Source: Allobosea sp. (lineage in GTDB: Bacteria > Pseudomonadota > Alphaproteobacteria > Rhizobiales > Beijerinckiaceae). From it: a stretch of 64,000 nt of DNA. The DNA lies in contig JAAEQB010000034.1 of assembly GCA_024231975.1 (NCBI GenBank), positions 62,001 to 126,000 of the forward strand, given 5' to 3'. Shown in pieces: positions 8,269-16,850 of this stretch; within the stretch, counting starts at the first letter, position 1, and each line of letters starts with the position of its first letter. Below the pieces are notes generated by a model. The model worked only from the letters and a program-made list of their open reading frames with translations, was not told where the DNA came from and made no database searches. The position numbers and the translations under genes were made by a program.

Positions 8269-10053
8269 GTGACCCTGCATCGCTACCGTTCCCACACCTG
8301 CGGCGCGCTCCGCGAGAGCGACATCGGCGCCTCCGTGCGCCTCTCCGGCTGGTGCCACCGCATCCGCGACCATGGCGGCGTGCTCTTCATCGACCTGCGC
8401 GACCATTACGGCCTGACCCAGGTCGTGGTCGATCCGGATTCGCCGGCCTTCGCCGATGCCGAGAAGGCCCGCTCGGAATGGGTCATCCGCATCGACGGCA
8501 AGGTGAAGCCGCGCCTCGCCGGCACCGAGAACGCCAACCTCGCCACCGGCGCGGTGGAGGTCTTCGCCACCGGGCTCGAAGTGCTCGGCCCCTCGGCTGA
8601 ACTGCCGCTGCCGGTCTTCGGCGACCTCGAATATCCCGAGGACACCCGCCTCAAATACCGCTTCCTCGACCTGCGCCGCGACAAGCTGCACAGCAACATC
8701 ATGCTGCGCACCAAGGTGATCGACTCGCTGCGCCGGCGCATGCAGGCGTCGGGCTTCTCCGAGTTCCAGACGCCGATCCTGACCGCGTCGAGCCCCGAGG
8801 GCGCGCGTGACTTCCTGGTGCCCAGCCGCCTGCATCCTGGCAAGTTCTATGCCCTGCCGCAGGCGCCGCAGCAGTACAAGCAGCTGCTGATGATGGCGGG
8901 CTTCGACCGCTACTTCCAGATCGCGCCCTGCTTCCGCGACGAGGACCCGCGCGCCGACCGCCTGCCGGGCGAATTCTACCAGCTCGACGTCGAGATGAGC
9001 TTCGTCGAGCAGGAGGACGTGTTCGCCACGATGGAGCCGGTGATCGCCGGCGTCTTCGAGGAGTTCGGCGAGGGCAAGTCCGTCACCCGCAACTGGCCGC
9101 GCATTCCCTATGCCGAGGCGCTTCGTAAGTACGGCTCCGACAAGCCGGACCTGCGCAACCCGATCGAGATGCAGGACGTCTCCGAGCATTTCCGCGGCTC
9201 GGGCTTCAAGGTCTTCGCCCGCATCCTCGAGGGCGAGAAGAACCGCGTCTGGGCGATCCCGGCGCCGGGCGGCGGCAGTCGTGCTTTCTGCGACCGGATG
9301 AACTCCTGGGCGCAGGGCGAGGGCCAGCCCGGCCTCGGCTATCTGATGGTCAAGGAAGGCGGCGAAGGCCAGGGCCCGATCGCCAACAACATCGGCCCCG
9401 AGCGCGTTGCTGCGATCGTCGAGCAGATGGGCCTGAAGGCCGGCGACGCCTGCTTCTTCGCGGCGGGCGATCCCGACAAGTTCTACAAGTTCGCCGGCAG
9501 CGCCCGCAACAAGGTCGGCTCCGAGCTCGGGCTGATCGACGAGAACGCCTTCGCCTTCGCCTGGATCGTCGACTTCCCGATGTTCGAGTACAACGAGGAC
9601 GAGAAGAAGGTCGACTTCTCGCACAATCCGTTCTCGATGCCGCAGGGCGGCCTGAAGTCGCTGGTCGAAGATGATCCGCTGACGATCAAGGCGTTCCAGT
9701 ACGACATCGCCTGCAACGGCTACGAGCTTGCCTCTGGCGGCATCCGCAACCACCGCCCCGAGGCGATGGTCAAGGCCTTCGAGATCGCCGGCTATGGCGA
9801 GGAGACGGTGATCGAGCGCTTCGGCGGCATGTACCGGGCCTTCCAGTACGGTGCGCCGCCGCATGGCGGCATGGCCGCCGGCGTCGACCGCATCATCATG
9901 CTGCTCGCCGGCGCGACGAACCTGCGCGAGGTCGCGCTGTTCCCGATGAACCAGCAGGCCGTCGACCTGTTGATGGGCGCGCCTTCGCCGGCGAGCACCA
10001 AGCAGCTGCGCGAGGCGCATCTGCGCGTCAACCTGACCGAAAAGGAAGGCTGA
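8269..10053 (+). CDS. aspS: Aspartyl-tRNA synthetase, probably nondiscriminating (Asp/Asn)
   Basis: 594 residues with the bacterial AspRS layout: N-terminal OB-fold anticodon domain, class II catalytic core (motif 2 around CFRDEDPRADR, motif 3 GVDRIIMLLAG) and the bacterial GAD insertion. The OB-fold reads RDHGG where E. coli has RDLGS. A His at this position is the documented marker of nondiscriminating AspRS (e.g. Pseudomonas aeruginosa), which charges both tRNA-Asp and tRNA-Asn and relies on GatCAB to make Asn-tRNA. The GTG at 8269 is preferred because GGAAAG precedes it by 8 bases. An ATG at 8245 lacks such a site but is possible. Confidence 0.93.
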   Translation: MTLHRYRSHTCGALRESDIGASVRLSGWCHRIRDHGGVLFIDLRDHYGLTQVVVDPDSPAFADAEKARSEWVIRIDGKVKPRLAGTENANLATGAVEVFATGLEVLGPSAELPLPVFGDLEYPEDTRLKYRFLDLRRDKLHSNIMLRTKVIDSLRRRMQASGFSEFQTPILTASSPEGARDFLVPSRLHPGKFYALPQAPQQYKQLLMMAGFDRYFQIAPCFRDEDPRADRLPGEFYQLDVEMSFVEQEDVFATMEPVIAGVFEEFGEGKSVTRNWPRIPYAEALRKYGSDKPDLRNPIEMQDVSEHFRGSGFKVFARILEGEKNRVWAIPAPGGGSRAFCDRMNSWAQGEGQPGLGYLMVKEGGEGQGPIANNIGPERVAAIVEQMGLKAGDACFFAAGDPDKFYKFAGSARNKVGSELGLIDENAFAFAWIVDFPMFEYNEDEKKVDFSHNPFSMPQGGLKSLVEDDPLTIKAFQYDIACNGYELASGGIRNHRPEAMVKAFEIAGYGEETVIERFGGMYRAFQYGAPPHGGMAAGVDRIIMLLAGATNLREVALFPMNQQAVDLLMGAPSPASTKQLREAHLRVNLTEKEG

Positions 10054-10060
10054 GCGAGCC

Positions 10061-10432
10061 ATGGCCTTCCTGCCTGCCGGGCGAGCCCTGCTGCTCGCCT
10101 GTTTCGTCGCGCTGCCGCTCGGCGCCTGCGTCGCCGGCCATGCCGACAGCGCCGCCGGGCGCGCCTCCCTGCTGGCCACGACCGTGTCGCGCGCCATCGC
10201 CTGCAAGGCCGGCTCGCCGCAGCGCACGACGCTGGACCGTTTCCTCGCCGCCGAGAAGGCGCGCGGGGCGAGCGACGACCAGCTTGCTGCGGCCCGTTCG
10301 GCCTATGTCTCGATCTCCGAGGCCGAGACGATCAACCAGGACATCCGCCCTCAGCCCTGCACCGCCGAGGAGCGGGCGGTCCTGCGCGGCAAGATGAACG
10401 ATGTCCGCGCCGGCCGCTTCGAAACGCCCTGA
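10061..10432 (+). CDS. Small putative lipoprotein, unknown function
   Basis: 123 residues with a hydrophobic N-terminal segment ending in a lipobox LGAC at about residues 20-23, so it is probably exported and lipid-anchored. The mature part has two further cysteines (IACKAG and QPCTAEE) that could form a disulfide. AAGGAAGG at the aspS end provides the ribosome site. It starts 7 bases after aspS and is followed by another small lipoprotein gene with a similar spacing of cysteines, so the two may be distant paralogues. No family was recognised. Confidence 0.7.
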   Translation: MAFLPAGRALLLACFVALPLGACVAGHADSAAGRASLLATTVSRAIACKAGSPQRTTLDRFLAAEKARGASDDQLAAARSAYVSISEAETINQDIRPQPCTAEERAVLRGKMNDVRAGRFETP

Positions 10433-10437
10433 CGTCC

Positions 10438-10737
10438 ATGGCCACACTGAAGCCCAGTCTCGTCGTGTTCGCGGCCGCCGGCCTTGCCGGCTGCGTCGCG
10501 GCGGGGCCGATGCCCGGCACGCCCGAGTTCACGGCTGCGCAGGTCTCGCGAGCCTATGATTGCGGGCTGAGGGTAGACCGCAGCCGCATCATCGCGCGCC
10601 TGCCGTCTGAGCAGCGCGGGCGCTTCGTCGCCGCCAATGCGAGCTATGCGGTGAAGTCCTACAACGCGCCGCGACGTTGCGAGGCGCATGAGCGTGAACG
10701 GCTTCAGCAGGAGCTGCGCCTCGGAGCCCGGCGCTGA
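10438..10737 (+). CDS. Small putative lipoprotein, unknown function
   Basis: 99 residues. The N-terminal hydrophobic stretch ends in lipobox LAGC (about residues 16-19), which predicts membrane anchoring after export. Two cysteines in the mature part (AYDCGL and RRCEAH) resemble the cysteine arrangement of the preceding gene, suggesting an old duplication. It begins 5 bases after the previous stop, so the two are probably co-transcribed downstream of aspS. The C-terminus is charged. No known domain was recognised. Confidence 0.65.
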   Translation: MATLKPSLVVFAAAGLAGCVAAGPMPGTPEFTAAQVSRAYDCGLRVDRSRIIARLPSEQRGRFVAANASYAVKSYNAPRRCEAHERERLQQELRLGARR

Positions 10738-10780
10738 TCGGCTCTTGCCGAATGCCGCTCATCCCGCGCAGATGCAGGCC

Positions 10781-11704
10781 ATGAGCCATTCCGCCACCGA
10801 CGTCACCGCCATCGTCGTCAGCTTCGACAGCGAGCAGGTGCTGCCGGCCTGCCTCACTGCGCTGGCAGCAGAGGGCGTTGCGGCCATCGTCGTCGACAAT
10901 GCCAGCGGCGACGCGTCAGCCGAGGCCGCGAGGCGGCATGGTGCCCGGGTCCTGCGCAACGAGCGTAACGAGGGCTATGGCCGCGCCAACAACCAGGGTG
11001 TCCGCGCGGCAACGACGCCCTTCGTCCTGATCGTCAATCCCGATCTCGAAATCCAGCCCGGAGCAGTCGCAGCCCTGCTGGCGGCGGCGGAAGCCTATCC
11101 CGACGCGGCCGCCTTCGCGCCGCGCCTGGTCGAGCCGTCCGGCCGGGTCTTCCTGCAGCCGCGCTCGCTGCTCTCGCCCGATCATCTCAACCGGGCGCGC
11201 CGGATCGTCCTGCCGGAGGGCGATGCCTGCCTGCCCTTTCTGTCGGGTGCCTGCCTGCTGCTGCGGCGCGAGGTCTTCCTGGGGCTCGGCGGCTTCGATC
11301 CGGCGATCTTCCTGTTCTACGAGGATGACGATCTCTGCCGTCGCCTGCGCGAGGCGGGGCAGGCGCTGGTTCATGTCGATGGCGCCGGCGCCCGGCACGG
11401 GCGCGGCAAGTCGAGTGCGCCGTCGCCGCAGCGCCGTTTCACCGCGCGCTGGCATCTCGCCTGGTCGGAATACCATGTCGCCCGCAAATGGGGGCTGCCG
11501 CAGCCCGGGCTAGGCAAGATCGTCGAAAACCTTGCCAAGGCAATCGGTTACGGGCTGATCTTGAATCGCGACAAGATGTACGCCCATGCCGGCTCGGCTC
11601 TGGGCGCGTTGGCCGGCCGGGCCGGGCGCAGCGCGCTGGCACGGCAGGGGCTGGGTGAAGAGCCCTTGCTCAGAGATGCAGGTCCTTCATCGGCGTCGCG
11701 ATGA
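10781..11704 (+). CDS. Family 2 glycosyltransferase (rhamnosyltransferase-like)
   Basis: 307 residues with a GT-A fold. Visible motifs are TAIVVSFDSEQVLPACL, the nucleotide-binding VVDNASGDASAE, the metal-binding DxD-type VNPDLEI, and FYEDDDLCRRLREAG, which matches the ED-containing acceptor loop of WbbL-like rhamnosyltransferases. It probably transfers a sugar during surface polysaccharide assembly at the cytoplasmic face of the membrane. The ATG at 10781 is chosen; another ATG three codons earlier (10772) is equally possible. It converges with the methyltransferase gene on the other strand and overlaps it by 35 bases. Donor and acceptor are not determinable. Confidence 0.85.
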   Translation: MSHSATDVTAIVVSFDSEQVLPACLTALAAEGVAAIVVDNASGDASAEAARRHGARVLRNERNEGYGRANNQGVRAATTPFVLIVNPDLEIQPGAVAALLAAAEAYPDAAAFAPRLVEPSGRVFLQPRSLLSPDHLNRARRIVLPEGDACLPFLSGACLLLRREVFLGLGGFDPAIFLFYEDDDLCRRLREAGQALVHVDGAGARHGRGKSSAPSPQRRFTARWHLAWSEYHVARKWGLPQPGLGKIVENLAKAIGYGLILNRDKMYAHAGSALGALAGRAGRSALARQGLGEEPLLRDAGPSSASR

Positions 11705-12488
11705 TCCGGCGGATCTCGCGCAGCTGGCGCATGACGAGCCGGCCCTTGCGCATGAAATTGCTCGACCCGGCCAGCAGTTCCGCCTCGCGCGCGGCGAAGG
11801 CGGCCTTGCCTGTCTGGGCCGGGATCGGGCTGAGCGCGACCGGCGCGTCGGCGAGGCCGGCGGCGTTGATCTCGGCCAGCGCCGGCTCGGACCCGCGCAG
11901 GCTCTTGCCGATCGCGATCCGCGCCGCGTCGAGGCGGCTCTGGCTCGCATCGAACACCGGCTTCTGCATCACCGCGCTCGAATCGCGCCACTGGATGCCC
12001 TTGCGATAGGCCGGCACCCACTGCACCTGCGCCTCGAGCAGATTGAGGCCGGCATAGCGGGCGAGCGCCGCGAAGGCGTCGTCGTAGAAGCGCCAGCAAT
12101 CGACCGGGAAGCGATGGCGCGGCCCGCCGCCGGGCGAGGTGATGAAGGCAAGGCCATTGCCCTTCAGCACGCGCGAGATCTCCAGGATGGTGATCCAGAA
12201 ATACTCGGCGTGCTCGAAGACCTCGGAGCAGGTGACGACGTCGACGGAGCCGGTGGCGATCTCCTTCCAGTCATAGGGATCGGCGACCACGACCTCGACG
12301 TTCATGCCCGGCTCGATATCCATGCCGACCAAAGTCCAGGCCGGATTGCCCATCACGTCGCGATTGGACAGCGACTGGCCGTCGACGATGGCGGAGCCGA
12401 CATCGAGCACCGTGAGAGGGGTCGTCTCGACATCGGCGAGATAGGCCTTGCGGAAGACCCGCGCCTTGTCGTTCGCGGAGGCGTGCAT
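11670..12488 (-). CDS. SAM-dependent methyltransferase (type 11-like)
   Basis: 272 residues. A Rossmann-type methyltransferase fold is indicated by the glycine-poor motif I TVLDVGSAIVDG, motif II VGMDIEPG, and the VDVVTCSEVFEHAEYF segment with the EVFEH signature of class I methyltransferases. The C-terminal half is helical and unassigned. The ATG at 12488 is chosen, but about 20 plausible-looking residues precede it in frame without an obvious start codon, so the N-terminus is uncertain. Its neighbours are a hexapeptide acetyltransferase and a glycosyltransferase, which suggests modification of a surface sugar. Confidence 0.8.
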   Translation of the reverse strand: MHASANDKARVFRKAYLADVETTPLTVLDVGSAIVDGQSLSNRDVMGNPAWTLVGMDIEPGMNVEVVVADPYDWKEIATGSVDVVTCSEVFEHAEYFWITILEISRVLKGNGLAFITSPGGGPRHRFPVDCWRFYDDAFAALARYAGLNLLEAQVQWVPAYRKGIQWRDSSAVMQKPVFDASQSRLDAARIAIGKSLRGSEPALAEINAAGLADAPVALSPIPAQTGKAAFAAREAELLAGSSNFMRKGRLVMRQLREIRRIIATPMKDLHL

Positions 12489-12571
12489 GAAACCGTCCAG
12501 ATTGCGTGGGGTATCGCGGAGAAACTCGAAGGCAGGCTCTAGCCGAGCCGCCCGGCCTTCTCCAGCTGATT

Positions 12572-13255
12572 TTATGACGCGGCGCCGGGCAGATCCTCGA
12601 TCCGCTCCGACAGCAGCGTCGGGATGAGGCGCCTGACCTCGGCTTCCGGAAGCAGCCACCATTGGCTGCGCAGCAGCGCGGCGATGCGTTCCTCGCTCAT
12701 CCGGTAGCGCACGACGCGGGCCGGATTGCCGGCGACGATCGCATAGGGCGGCACATCCTTCGCCACCACCGCGCGCGCCGCCACCACCGCGCCATGGCCG
12801 ATGGTGACGCCGGAGAGGATCAGCGCCTGCGAGCCCAGCCAGACGTCATGGCCGATGACGGTGTCGCCACGCGAGACATGGCTGCCGTCGAGTCCGACCG
12901 ATTCCGGCCAGAGGCCCGGGAGGGCGGGGAACGGATAGGTCGTCGTCCATTCGGTGCGGTGGTTGCCGCCGAGCATGATCTCGACCCCGTCGGCGATCGA
13001 GCAATAGCGGCCGATGGTGAGCTTCGAGCCGCTCTCGGCGAAGCGCACCTTCGGGCGGCCATAAGTATAGGCGCCGATCGTGATCTGCCCGCGCCGGCGC
13101 GCCAGCAGATGGGCGAGATGCAGGCGCGTCTGGTTGTGCGGGTTGATCCAGCGGCGCAGATAGCTGCGTGGGCCGGTCGGGAGACCGGCCCACCAGATGG
13201 CGAGGGCACCCGGACGCCATTCGGCGTCCGGAGCAGGCAGGATAGACGAGCTCAA
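12572..13255 (-). CDS. CatB/Vat-like hexapeptide-repeat O-acetyltransferase
   Basis: 227 residues forming a left-handed beta-helix acetyltransferase: repeated hexapeptides such as LTIGRYCSIADGVEI, VIGHDVWLGSQALI, VTIGHGAVVAARAVV and VPPYAIVAGNPARVV. GGNHRTEW carries the histidine expected to act as catalytic base in the xenobiotic/CatB acetyltransferase branch. The C-terminal SQWWLLPE segment is also typical. The start is a TTG at 13255 with GAGG just upstream, only 10 bases after the preceding gene's stop. With the adjacent methyltransferase and GT2 it more likely modifies a polysaccharide than a drug; that is inference. Confidence 0.82.
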   Translation of the reverse strand: MSSSILPAPDAEWRPGALAIWWAGLPTGPRSYLRRWINPHNQTRLHLAHLLARRRGQITIGAYTYGRPKVRFAESGSKLTIGRYCSIADGVEIMLGGNHRTEWTTTYPFPALPGLWPESVGLDGSHVSRGDTVIGHDVWLGSQALILSGVTIGHGAVVAARAVVAKDVPPYAIVAGNPARVVRYRMSEERIAALLRSQWWLLPEAEVRRLIPTLLSERIEDLPGAAS

Positions 13256-13265
13256 AGCGTCGACC

Positions 13266-15170
13266 TCACTCCGCCGTGGCGTCGACGTCGATCTTCTCGA
13301 AGATCTCGGTCGGCTCGCCGAGCGCGATCACATCGGCGAGGCCGAGGCCGGCTGGCGTCTTGGCGGTGGCCTTGACGGTCAGCGTGCCCGGCTTGGCGAC
13401 GAAGCGGGCGACCGCATTCGCCAGCGCCTTGGCGCCATCCGACGGGCCGAGGATGGCGGCGAGGCCGAGGCTCGCCATCATGCCGTATTCGCGGCGGACG
13501 TCCTCGACCTTGCGCTTCGACTTCTTCGCCTCGTTCTCGACCAGCTTCTCGGCGAGGCCGAGATTCTGCAACTTGAGTTCGACATTCTTGGCGGTGGCGC
13601 CGAGCAAGGCGACCTGCGCCAAGGCGAGGTCGCCGGTGAAGACCTCCTTGCCGATATTGCCGAGCGTGCCGGTGGCGTCGAGCCTGGCCATGCCGGCGCC
13701 GCCGAGCGAGAGCGTGCGGATGGCGAATTCCTTGCTCGTCTCCTGCCAGGCCAGCGCCAGCTTCGCCGAAAGGTCGATGTTGCGGTAGCCCATCGCCAGC
13801 AGGTCCTTGGCGGCGGGGTTGTCGGCGCTCTCGACGATCGGGAAGGTGATCTTGTCGAGGCTCAGCGTCATGTCGGTCGGGATGCCGTTGAGTTGCTCGC
13901 CGGCCTTGAGCTCGAAACTGCCGAGACCGATCTGGATCGGCGGGCCGGCCGGGCGGCCGCGCTTGCCGTCCTGTGGCACGCTCATCTGCACGCCGCTCAT
14001 CTTGACCGTGCCGAGCTTCGGGATGAAGCGGCGGAAGTCGAGCGTCTTGATGTCGACCGCGGAGTTGGCGACGGCCTTGACCTCGCGGATGACGCCTTCC
14101 AGCGAGAAGCCGGAATAGCCGATGAGGCCGATGACGCCCTTGGCGCCGCTGCCTTCGAATTGCAGCCCCTCGATGGCGACGCCGGACTTGTCGGGCGCAT
14201 CCTCGCCGAAGGCGATGCGCTGGATGCGCATGTCGACCGGCTCGGCCTTGGCGCCGGGCTTGGGCGGCGTCTTCAGCGCCATCACGAGGTCGCGAACCTC
14301 GCCGCTGCCATAGTCGACGGCCTCGAAGATCTCGGCCATGGCGAGCAGCAGCTTGCGCTCGCGCGCCTCGCTGAGCGCCGGGTCTTCCTTGCTGTTGAGA
14401 TCGCGCGAGGCCTTCTCCGCTTCGTCGCTGAGCACGGCGATACGGGTCAGGAGCTCGCCCATCGGCTCGGAGGCGACGCGGGCCTTGAAGCCGCGCATCG
14501 AGGCCTTGCCGGCGGTGATCTTGCCCTGTTCGCCGAGGTCGAGGACGTAGCCGTCCTGGTCGATCTTGCCGATGATCGGCTGCAGCGGCGCAGTTTCGCC
14601 GGGCTTGGCCTGCTCGCCGAAGATGCGGGCGATCTGCATCAGGTCGAGCACCTCGAAGCTGATGCGCTTGATCTCGCCGTTCATCGGGCCGGTGGCCGCG
14701 CCCTCGACCTTGATCGAGCCGTCGCTTGATTCGCCGCGCCCGATCCGGCCTTCGCGGATGTCGGAGAACTTGATGTTGCGATAGGTGGTGACCTGCTTCT
14801 GCGGCCCGAAATTCTGCTCCATCACCAGGGTCGGCGCGCTGATCTCGCTGGCGGTGAGCTTGCCGAGCCGGGCGATCGCACTCTCGCCGGGCTGGACCGC
14901 CTGGCTCGTGCCGGCGATCGCGCCGGCAACGCCGCCGGCCGGGGGCGCGCTGGTGCCCGACAGGAGCAGCGCGCGGAAGCTGTCGCGGTCGAGCGGCGTG
15001 CCCTTCACGTCAAGCTTCGGGATCGAGACGACGAACTTGCCGAAGTCGAGCTTCAGATTGTCGAGCTGGAAGTCGGCGGCGAAGGCAGGGCTCCCCAGGA
15101 GGAGAAGCAGGAGCCCTGCCGCGGGCAGCGGCCGGGAGCTGGCGAAGCGTCGGCCGGGCGAAATCGTCAT
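13266..15170 (-). CDS. Large secreted protein of unknown function
   Basis: 634 residues. The N-terminus has a clear signal peptide (Arg-rich start, a run of Leu, cleavage near SPAFAADF), and AGGAGA sits 8 bases before the ATG at 15170. The mature protein contains many short alternating hydrophobic/charged stretches, for example FQLDNLKLDFGKFVVSIPKL, VKTYADG-free repeats of strand-like segments, and phrases such as FQLDNLKL and VEGAATGPMNGEIKRISFEV, suggesting a beta-rich periplasmic protein. No catalytic motif or known family was recognised. It lies upstream of, and probably in an operon with, the acetyltransferase gene. An envelope role is a guess. Confidence 0.7.
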   Translation of the reverse strand: MTISPGRRFASSRPLPAAGLLLLLLGSPAFAADFQLDNLKLDFGKFVVSIPKLDVKGTPLDRDSFRALLLSGTSAPPAGGVAGAIAGTSQAVQPGESAIARLGKLTASEISAPTLVMEQNFGPQKQVTTYRNIKFSDIREGRIGRGESSDGSIKVEGAATGPMNGEIKRISFEVLDLMQIARIFGEQAKPGETAPLQPIIGKIDQDGYVLDLGEQGKITAGKASMRGFKARVASEPMGELLTRIAVLSDEAEKASRDLNSKEDPALSEARERKLLLAMAEIFEAVDYGSGEVRDLVMALKTPPKPGAKAEPVDMRIQRIAFGEDAPDKSGVAIEGLQFEGSGAKGVIGLIGYSGFSLEGVIREVKAVANSAVDIKTLDFRRFIPKLGTVKMSGVQMSVPQDGKRGRPAGPPIQIGLGSFELKAGEQLNGIPTDMTLSLDKITFPIVESADNPAAKDLLAMGYRNIDLSAKLALAWQETSKEFAIRTLSLGGAGMARLDATGTLGNIGKEVFTGDLALAQVALLGATAKNVELKLQNLGLAEKLVENEAKKSKRKVEDVRREYGMMASLGLAAILGPSDGAKALANAVARFVAKPGTLTVKATAKTPAGLGLADVIALGEPTEIFEKIDVDATAE

Positions 15171-15450
15171 TGGTGGTCTCCTGAAGCATCGTCGAGGCTC
15201 GTGAGCGCATAGCCCGAGCCAAGCTCCGTTTGATGGCGTCAGAGGCGCTTTCGCCGACGGCGCGGCGAATTCGCTTCCGGTTGGAAGTCGGCGCAGACCC
15301 TGCCGCAAGGCGACGGCGAAAGGAAGATGCGAGCGGGCCCGATCGGCGAAAAGCTTGACGGCGAGGCGCGGCTTCGTGCCATTGGCCCCAGAACCGCCAC
15401 GAGGCCGCGGCAAGGCTGCGGTGGGGATGGCCTATCGGGCGCGAGGCGCG

Positions 15451-15939
15451 ATGATGTCTTTGGTGGAACGTTTGCTGCGAGGCGTCCTCGCTGCCGTGCT
15501 GGTTGTTGGCGCCTTCGCGTTGCTACCTGAACCGGCCAGAGCCCAGAATGCGCCGGCCTCCGGGCTGGAGCCGCTCACCATCGTCACGAGCTCCGGCCGT
15601 CACGCCTTCCAGGTCGAGGTCATGCGCACGCCGGACCAGCGCGCGCGGGGGCTGATGCACCGCCAGTTCATGCCGGCCGATCGCGGCATGCTCTTCGACT
15701 TCAAGCAGGTCGAGCCGGTCGCGATGTGGATGCAGAACACCTACATCTCGCTCGACATGCTGTTCATCCGGGCCGACGGCACGGTCGCCCGCATCGCCGA
15801 GCGGGCCGAGCCGCTGTCGACTCGGACGATTCCCTCGGGCGAGCCGGTGCTCTCGGTGCTCGAGATCAATGCCGGTATCGCCGAGAAGCTCGGGATCAAG
15901 CCCGGTGACAAGGTCGAGCATCCGCTGTTCAAGCGCTGA
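15451..15939 (+). CDS. Secreted DUF192 domain protein
   Basis: 162 residues. A signal peptide (hydrophobic run ending PARAQNA near residue 33) is followed by the DUF192 domain with its characteristic segments FQVEVMRTPDQRARGLMHR, MLFDF, MWMQNTYISLDMLFI and INAGIAEKLGIKPGD. The family is widespread, periplasmic or extracellular, and of unknown function. ATGs at 15451 and 15454 are both possible, and one at 15427 would add eight residues before the signal peptide. It diverges from the large secreted protein and converges with the IclR-type regulator. Confidence 0.85.
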   Translation: MMSLVERLLRGVLAAVLVVGAFALLPEPARAQNAPASGLEPLTIVTSSGRHAFQVEVMRTPDQRARGLMHRQFMPADRGMLFDFKQVEPVAMWMQNTYISLDMLFIRADGTVARIAERAEPLSTRTIPSGEPVLSVLEINAGIAEKLGIKPGDKVEHPLFKR

Positions 15940-15975
15940 CCTCTCTTGGCCTGACTCTTCGGCCGGAGCTCCTGG

Positions 15976-16692
15976 TCAGCCCAGTTCTCCGGCGATGGCG
16001 CGGCAGGTGGCGAGCAACTCCGCCAGCGCCTCGCGATGCTGCGGGCGCGCTTCGCGCCGGTTCAGATAAGGCACGACGATGCTGGCGATCGCCTGGCCCT
16101 TGCGGTCGAGGATGGGTGCGCTGATGTCGGTTACGCCGACGACGTCATGGCTGTCGGCGATCAGGAAGCCATCCGCCGCGATCGCCGGCAGGCTCGGGTC
16201 CGGACCAGCGCCATCCCGGAAGGCGAGGATGACCTGACCGGAGGTCGAGGCGGAAGCGGGCCGGCGATAGCCTAGCCGCAACGTGAAATTGATGTCGCCC
16301 GGGCCGGCGACTGCGACGATCACCACGGTCTCGCCCTTGCTCAGCACGACCAGATGCGAGGATTGGCCGATCTTTTCGCTCAGGGCCTCCAGCGCCGGCG
16401 TCGCGACCGCAACCAGATCGCGGGCGCGCGGCACCCGCATGCCGAGCTCGAACAGGCGGTTGCTGAGGGCGATCTCGTCGGTCGCCGGATCGCGGTCGAG
16501 ATAGCCGCGCTCGATCAGCACGAACAGCATGCGGAAGATCTCGTTCTTCGAGCGCCCGAGCCGCTCCGCGATGGCCCGCGCCGAAAGCGGCGTCTGCGCC
16601 AGCGCCAGCAACTCGATGATCTCCAGGCCTTTTTCTAGAGCGGGCGCCGGATAGGGGCGGGAGCGGGCATCGGCGGCGGTCTCGGCCGTCAT
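15976..16692 (-). CDS. IclR family transcriptional regulator
   Basis: 238 residues. The N-terminal winged helix-turn-helix (ALEKGLEIIELLALAQTPLS then RAIAERLGRSKNEIFRML) and C-terminal effector-binding domain (with SSHLVVLSKGETVVIVAV and GVTDISAPILD) match the IclR family. It is divergently oriented to a solute-binding protein and an M24 hydrolase-like gene, so it probably controls their uptake/catabolic function in response to a small molecule. GGAGAA precedes the ATG at 16692; an in-frame ATG further upstream lies in the intergenic promoter region. Confidence 0.9.
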   Translation of the reverse strand: MTAETAADARSRPYPAPALEKGLEIIELLALAQTPLSARAIAERLGRSKNEIFRMLFVLIERGYLDRDPATDEIALSNRLFELGMRVPRARDLVAVATPALEALSEKIGQSSHLVVLSKGETVVIVAVAGPGDINFTLRLGYRRPASASTSGQVILAFRDGAGPDPSLPAIAADGFLIADSHDVVGVTDISAPILDRKGQAIASIVVPYLNRREARPQHREALAELLATCRAIAGELG

Positions 16693-16724
16693 CGGATTTC
16701 TCCGGTTTGATTTATTAGCGAAGC

Positions 16725-16752
16725 TTGACTGCATATACGAAACCGATAGCAT
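16725..16752 (+). promoter_or_regulatory. Possible sigma-70 promoter for the solute-binding protein gene
   Basis: TTGACT at 16725-16730 and TAGCAT at 16747-16752 are separated by 16 bp on the plus strand, about 100 bp before the solute-binding protein start. The site also lies just upstream of the divergent IclR gene, where the regulator would be expected to bind. The -10 match is only partial. Confidence 0.3.
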
Positions 16753-16850
16753 TCCGCTAGGTCATTGCCGTTGCTGCCGGGGAGGGTGGGCGCGGTTGGC
16801 CGTCCGGTCGCGGAAGCGGCCGGCACCAACAACAAGATCGGGGGAGAATC

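Noticed and set aside
7561..10227. Long minus-strand open frame across rnd and aspS
   Set aside because: It covers two well-supported genes in other frames and has no recognisable motif of its own.
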